The translations under genes and the position numbers were made by a program. Shown here in pieces: positions 58,429-64,000 of a stretch of DNA of 64,000 bases (positions within the stretch are counted from its first letter, which is position 1; the number at the start of each line of letters is the position of its first letter). This DNA is from Istiophorus platypterus (Eukaryota; Chordata; Actinopteri; Istiophoriformes; Istiophoridae), in assembly GCA_016859345.1 (NCBI GenBank), contig CM029114.1, positions 12,050,501 through 12,114,500 of the forward strand. The letters are read 5' to 3'. The notes under the pieces are model-generated. The model worked only from the letters and a program-made list of their open reading frames with translations. It did no database searches and was not told the DNA's origin.

Positions 58429-60530
58429 CTGTATTCAGGTTTCACTGAAATTGTTTAAGGGAGTTTTTGACTCAACAGTATGATCATTGTAATATGCAGT
58501 TTGTACTGCTGCTGAACCATATTGCATTATAAAAAGAATTTTTTTTGTTATTTAGCATAACCTCATTGATATAGAAGGAGTGGACTAAAATAACAGAAGC
58601 ATCTGTCCATATAATGCAATATAATTCAACAGCGTCACAATAATCGCTGCCTCCAATATTATCATACAGTTAGATCAACGCACAAACTGAACATAATTAT
58701 CATCATGAAGGTAGAAATTACTGGAAGACTGCTGTATTAGAATGCATTAGTTTTAGCTGGGTGTTCCTAATAAACTGCCACCTGAGTGCATATACATGTC
58801 ATCCCAGACCTTATTAACAGCTTTTCAAAAGCCACTGAGTCTCGACTTGTCGTCGTCAAACTGGAAACAATGTCAGACTGGCCGTCATAAGTAGTCGTAT
58901 TCCCTTGATTCTGTGCAGCATTGTCAAACTGTAGATTAATATATTTATATGTATACAGCATATTTCCATTGTAGAGAGCTGAGCTTATTATTTCCATCAG
59001 TAACTCTCTGTATGTTCAAGGGAACTGAAAGGCTCAGGCACTATGAAATTGGGACCTAAAAAAATAATGATCTGAAAGACCTTAAAATGTGACCTTTGAT
59101 TTTATTTCTCGTCATCCTGTTATGAAACCAAAGCAGACTTTTAAAAGGAATCACTGATCGGTTTGTGTGCAACTCATTGTATTCCTCCTTGCATTAAACA
59201 TATATCTGCAAGCTGAATCGCCCATATAGGCGGATTCTTTCAATTACAACATAATAGCAAGTCTTCTACTGCCCTTTTTAGTACAGGTTGCTCAGATCCT
59301 ACAGTAGACAACTGGAGAGCCCCTCGGGGTTTTTAGTAGTGATCAAAGACCCATATGAAAGGCATGGATGATGACGTCCGTGCCTGCTGTAATTGGTTAC
59401 CTCAATATAAATGGTGCCATATACCATAGTTGCTGCTTTTTTCTATAATTTCCCCTTTCAATAAACAGATGAGTGCTTCTTTGGGGATATTGTAGTTTAG
59501 ATCTTGCTCACTTTGAAGTCTTTAAAACAATGCTTCCTTTTAGTTCATGTATGAAAAACACCATAGCAAACTTCGTGCTGACATAATATCCATATTCTTT
59601 TTTTATATGAGTATCAATTCATCCATATGAAATGAGCCAGTCAATATTTATGCCCAATTTTCAAACTGCACATACTGTCTTATTATTGAGTCTCCATCAC
59701 GATACTTTTGGTAGAATCTGTCCTGGGGGACAAAACCTAAAAATTACGAGTGTCTGATATGAATTTCAATTAGCATTAATATGCAGGATTACAAAGAGAA
59801 CAAAAAACTCATTTGGTCTACATGGGCTTCGTCTAACATCTGAAATCCCTTGTTTTAAATCTAAGCAACATCGGTATTTTTTAACAATGTCTTGTAATGA
59901 TTCAGTTGTTTCTTAGTTAGGGGGTTTACTCCCACAGCACACAACCCTGTGGCTCACTCAAGCATGGCTTTACATGAGAAATGGATGCATGAGAAAGCAA
60001 CACAAAAACAGAGTGATTAAGACCATTATGTTTTGGTATCATTGGTCTGCAGACAGAAATTGTTTCTTGTTGCAGGTTTTTGTGTAGTCATGTTTCTCTG
60101 TAAACAGAATAAATAACTTTTTTTTTTTTAATCTTAGAAAGTGTCAAAATGGAAGTATTTTTTTTCTTCTTTACTGAAAGCGTAGGCCTCACCGTGTTCT
60201 GCTACAGTATAACACATCTGCATAAAACCACAAGTAAGGCCTAAATTAAACTGCAATTTTGCATACTGCAGGGTAGTGCGGTGCAGCAAAGTGTCCTGAT
60301 GACTGCCCTCTCATATTTAAATTCCATATCCTTTTTAGTTAAAATGTAAGTTTTGAGAAAACCCCACTTGACAGTGAACTTGAACCTATATTATAACCAG
60401 GCATGTCTTGTTTCGAACAACCAAATTACTCCAGGCGCCTGCCATTGTACTACAAGAAACTGTAGCTGTGTGTTGACAAGCTTTACTGGACTTATTGGAC
60501 CTGATACGCCTCAGAAGACATGTAAATGTA
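53620..60530. other. gene-poor intergenic stretch, about 7 kb
   Basis: No splice-supported exon on either strand and no RNA gene were recognised. The contents noted are a poly(A) tract at 53935-53956, a block at about 54600-55080 with the look of a dispersed fish repeat (class unknown), and a (GT)n tract at 58380-58424. Regulatory elements for tacr3 could lie here but none can be supported. Confidence 0.55.
58380..58424. repeat. (GT)n microsatellite
   Basis: About 22 uninterrupted GT dinucleotides. Confidence 0.97.
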
Positions 60531-60533
60531 ACC

Positions 60534-60575
60534 CGTCTAGAGGTTACTGTGGTAAGCTGTGGTAACCTCTAGACG
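60534..60575. repeat. perfect inverted repeat, 14-base arms
   Basis: CGTCTAGAGGTTAC at 60534-60547 is the exact reverse complement of GTAACCTCTAGACG at 60562-60575, separated by 14 bases. It lies upstream of the tacr3 CpG-rich region. Confidence 0.85.
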
Positions 60576-60949
60576 AAGAAGGTTTATCCAATATGAACAG
60601 TCGGATGTCTAGAGGGGACTTCAGGCTGTTAGTTGTGAATCCTGGTCTGACAGAAAAGGGGGGATGTGGTATTACACACTTCTATTCTTTCTGGCGCACT
60701 GTGGGATGATTTAAGAAGCATCAGGACAGTGGCTGATGTACCAAAAAATAATGAGTCACACAAAATTTGACACCGGTGGGAAAACTCAAGATGGGGGGGG
60801 GGGGGGCACTGAACTGTATTAAATCTTTTGAGCCCACATCTATCGGCTGAATAGAGCAGGTATTGCGCACAGACTCCCCGCAATATTTTAATATCCTGTT
60901 TGTGACACACTGGAAATGCTTCGAGATCACCTGAAGGGTCAGTGGGGAC

Positions 60950-61413
60950 CAAGGTGGGCTGCAGAGTGCGCGCTGACCGATACATATCGCACGGAGCGAG
61001 AGAAAGGGGCGCGACCCACCAGTTATCCGTGAAGTTGAAAGCAGCAGCTGCGAGTATCAATCGATCTCTTTCAACGTTTGTGCCAGTGGTGCGTCACTGA
61101 GTGCGCAGGGGCGCGCTGCCTGTTGCCGAGAGGCTGCGCGCTCGGCTCGCACCCACGTTCAACAGGCACCGGCGGGTACCCGCCGTGACTTTAGGGCGAA
61201 ACCCCGCGGGGCCGGTGTGAGACGGTTCCGTAGGAGCCTTGAGAGTAGATGTGCGTCTTTTTTTTTAATTAATTAATTTATTTTTCAGGGGCGGTGTTGC
61301 ATTAAGTCGTGCGCTATGGTGACTGGACGCGAATCTTCCGCGCCTCAGTGAGCGGATCGGACGCGTGAGGACGACCAGGGCTCGCAGTGTTCTCGGGGGA
61401 GACGGAGAGGAGG
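60950..61413 (+). promoter_or_regulatory. tacr3: CpG-rich promoter and 5' UTR of tacr3
   Basis: In contrast to the AT-rich surroundings, this stretch is GC-rich with many CpG dinucleotides and continues into the coding exon. No TATA box is seen close to the likely start. A short upstream open frame (ATG at 61316, stop at 61349-61351, 11 codons) precedes the receptor ATG and could dampen translation. An A/T-rich interruption lies at 61258-61286. Confidence 0.6.
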
Positions 61414-61781
61414 ATGGCAGCTGCGCAAAACGGATCCAACATAACTGGGAACCTCACCAACCAGTTCGTGCAGCCGCCCTGGCGCGTCGCGCTCTGGTCC
61501 GTCGCCTACAGCTCCGTGCTGGCGGTGGCGGTCTTTGGGAACCTCATCGTGATATGGATCATCCTGGCGCACAAGCGGATGAGGACCGTGACCAACTATT
61601 TCCTGCTGAACTTGGCCTTTTCGGACGCGTCGATGGCCGCGTTCAACACTTTGATAAACTTCATCTACGCCACCCACGGGGACTGGTACTTCGGGGACGC
61701 TTACTGCAAATTCCACAACTTCTTCCCGGTCACGTCCGTGTTCGCCAGCATCTACTCCATGACCGCGATAGCCGTGGACAG
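61414..61781 (+). CDS. tacr3: tachykinin receptor 3 (neurokinin-3 receptor), first coding exon, partial
   Basis: This exon encodes residues 1-122 and stops at a GTGAGC donor inside an Arg codon. The family's first exon also ends there, at SIYSMTAIAVDR, the DRY-like end of TM3. The N-terminus is only about 22 residues long, with three N-glycosylation sites (Asn6, Asn9, Asn13), then NQFVQPPWRVALWS, matching TACR3 more closely than TACR1. TM1 has FGNLIVIWIILAHK with the conserved Asn. TM2 has NLAFSDASMAAFNT, with Asp where TACR1 has Glu. TM3 follows GDWYFGDAYCKF. The ATG at 61414 fits the family; a frame open farther upstream has no ATG. The receptor is Gq-coupled and binds neurokinin B-type peptides, acting in neuroendocrine (GnRH) control. 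Later exons lie outside the window. The fish paralogue (a, b or like) is undetermined. Confidence 0.9.
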
Positions 61782-64000
61782 GTGAGCTTATGAAATGCTG
61801 TTAAACACCGTTTAACGAATGGCCGATGCTTAATCCCTCCCTCACCCCGACCCTCGCTCTCTCACTCTGAGCTTCATCTGAGGGTAAATTCATTATGTTT
61901 TTTTAAAGGGATATTAATTAATACACATACTGTGGTATTGAGAAATTTGCTGTTTTCCCATACTGCCATGGAAATAGAATATATCCTATCTTAATACAGA
62001 CTACCCTCAGCATACCTTAATCATCAAATAGGCAATTGAACATCCAGAACACATGCACAGAGTATGGATGTTTTAAAGCATGTAAGAATGTCCTCGTCAC
62101 CCAAACACATTCATCTCGAGTGTTTCACGCATGATTTTTAGACATCTCATTTCAGATTACTCCACTTGACTATGCTGCCTTCCACCAGCTGTGGCGGAAA
62201 ATTGAGCCTTGTGCTCGGAGAAAAAAAAAAAAGAAGAAGATGAAGCAGCTCAGATCAGTGGCAGGGGTCATGCAATTAAATTAGTTCTATGTACTCACTC
62301 CTGCCCCGTGCTCATAGGAACTTACTGATGAGGAGTCTCCATCAGTTCGATTGAAATTCCACTGAGGGTGTCACAGGCTTTGTCCCCATATTATTTCATC
62401 AGAGTTTGTGCTCCCCGCTGACTAATGCATACATTTATTTCCAATCCTAATGGAGGAGCGGGAATTGACTTGTTTGCAGTTTGCGCTACTATATTTGAAC
62501 ATCAGTCGCCCAGCAGGGTGACTGCCATCTCACACACCACAGGCCTGTTCTACACATATATTTACTTTAGATTTCCCTGCCAACAAATCACAGACTGGAG
62601 CCGCTGTCTTGCAAAGGGTCTGCACTGCAGTGAAAGACTATGTGCGCCAACACCCCTGAGAAGATCAGCTTCTCCTCCTTCAAACTCTCGTGCTCTCTGA
62701 CTTTCTTTCTTTCCATCACATGAGCTCGTATGTATTTTCTTTGCTTTTTCACACATTCTCCTTCCTTCTTTTCTTCCCAATCTCTGTCTCTTTTCTCCCC
62801 CCGGTAGTTTCCAGTAATGTGGGGATGCGGTCATCACTACCAGCCTGGCTTTGATACTGATCAATGGACCGTCATACGTCATAATGTTTGAATAACGGGA
62901 TTAGACTGATGAAGGAAGCAGCCACAGGAAAAACGTAATGAGAAAAAGGAAAAAAAAAAGCACGTAGGAGCTACATGCAGGCACAGTGTGTGTCTACAGC
63001 TGGAGTGCACGTGTCACAGTGTGTTGTGATATTGTGTGTTTTTTTCTCCTCGAGTTACTTCTCCTTGACACACGAAGGGAACAACGCATTCCCTCAGGCC
63101 GAGCTTGTTTTGGCTCCTCTACAAGCAAATTTTATGTGTTTGTATTTTTGGTCTGCGGTGTCCATTCGATTCTGTCAACCGTGTACTGAGAAAGAGAACA
63201 TCACCGTGACCTACATGATGTAGATGTAACCTCCGGTCATGCTTTTTCGTAACCCCAGTATGGTGCTGTCTCCGCTCTGATGTCTTGAAATGGCATGAGG
63301 CCACAGTTCGTGATCATCTGTGAATTTCTCCTTCCCGCTGACTCTCTGTGGTGCTAAGTGTGTTTCCTTGGGCACTGCAGCAGAATGAACTTAGGTTGCT
63401 GTGTGAAAGGTAACTGGTAAAGCCTTAATGCTTTTTATGGTAACTCTTTCCATTTCTCACACCCTTTATTTTCTTGTATTGAAGCTGAATTTACAGAGTA
63501 CATATCATTAGTGCCACTGCTATGTACTGTATACTACTTCTTCACCTTTAATGATAAACTGTATTGTTAGCATTTTCTTGTAAATTAATGTTTCAGCACA
63601 CGTATTTGCAGCAGTATTGTGTTCCACAGCCTATGTACAGTTTCCCTGCATGCACACTCCTTCACTGCATTAATGAGTACACTGGTACACACTGACTCTT
63701 TCTATGCACTCTTTGCAATATTTTGAATAGGAAAACAGTCACTCAAAATATTCACATAATGGACAGTGTATGGACTATTTTCAAAAAGTTAATATATTTA
63801 AAATCTGTATCTGCACATGTATTTCCTCATCTCTTGTAAAAAAAAAAAAAAAAAATCTCTTTTTCTGTTGCCTTATTACAACAATTTTTTACCACTCCCA
63901 CTTTTTTAGATAGTCACCAGTGATGGATCAGAAGACTTCCTGAAAGTTTAATTACATGCACAGGGAGAGCTGGAAGAGATAAAGCCCACACATCACCGAG
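61782..64000 (+). other. tacr3: tacr3 intron 1 (start only)
   Basis: The sequence after the donor holds no further receptor exon in this window. It contains ordinary AT-rich intronic sequence and a poly(A) tract at 63838-63856. No embedded gene was recognised. Confidence 0.7.

Noticed and set aside
1..64000. CRISPR arrays, bacterial operons, riboswitches, tRNA or rRNA genes
   Set aside because: The DNA is eukaryotic, the only regular arrays are microsatellites, and no tRNA- or rRNA-like sequence was recognised by eye.

Overview
The window is nuclear DNA of a ray-finned fish, most likely a percomorph-type teleost. This rests on multi-exon genes with GT-AG introns, TATA boxes and AATAAA poly(A) signals, a decayed Tc1-like transposon and a Rex1/Babar-like LINE, long GATA, CA/TA, GT and AAAAG microsatellites, and the gene content. 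The content is a P/Q-rich secretory calcium-binding phosphoprotein (SCPP) cluster opening with odam, followed by a rod-type cyclic-nucleotide-gated channel gene (cnga1) and the first coding exon of a neurokinin-3 receptor (tacr3). All recognised genes are on the + strand.

Layout. 0.3-2.9 kb: odam, ten exons, intact. 2.9-6.9 kb: intergenic, with a Tc1-like transposase remnant on the minus strand. 6.93-14.04 kb: a unit of about 3.15 kb carrying a small Thr-rich SCPP gene, present twice almost identically, then a third time with its coding part deleted. 15.1-16.0 kb: a related 78-residue SCPP gene. 17.9-19.7 kb: broken copies of that gene and its flanks. 20.1-20.8 kb: a third, diverged small SCPP paralogue. 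22.2-23.4 kb: LINE fragment and GATA satellite. 24.5-25.3 kb: exon-like remnants that may be a dead SCPP gene. 27.3-29.0 kb: an SCPP gene with a Ser/Asp/Glu exon and a (Thr-Pro)n tail. 31.4-33.7 kb: a P/Q-rich SCPP resembling amelotin. 35.0-38.0 kb: an Ala/Pro SCPP ending in nine Asp. 38.8-41.2 kb: a P/Q- and Tyr-rich ten-coding-exon SCPP (scpp5-like). 46.2-48.7 kb: a very acidic Ala/Asp/Glu/Val SCPP. 50.2-53.6 kb: cnga1. 53.6-60.9 kb: no gene seen. 60.95-61.78 kb: CpG-rich promoter and first coding exon of tacr3, whose intron 1 runs off the window.

How the genes work together. The SCPP genes share one architecture: an untranslated exon 1, a signal-peptide exon ending in Ala/Leu/Lys/Phe-Pro, a short exon usually ending in a Ser-x-Glu (Fam20C kinase) site, then low-complexity exons, with every intron in phase 0. 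They are expected to be secreted into tooth, enameloid, bone or scale matrix, or to act at the mineral-epithelium interface, and to bind calcium or mineral. cnga1 and tacr3 are flanking genes with unrelated jobs in phototransduction and neuropeptide signalling.

The most interesting biology is gene birth and death inside the SCPP array: a fresh tandem duplication, a copy killed by a microhomology-type deletion, a duplicated phospho-exon lying in an intron, a gene whose stop codon is followed by still-open in-phase exons, and a gene whose start codon cannot be found. Exon coordinates were read by eye from splice consensus, phase and reading frame. No alignment, RNA or database evidence was available.
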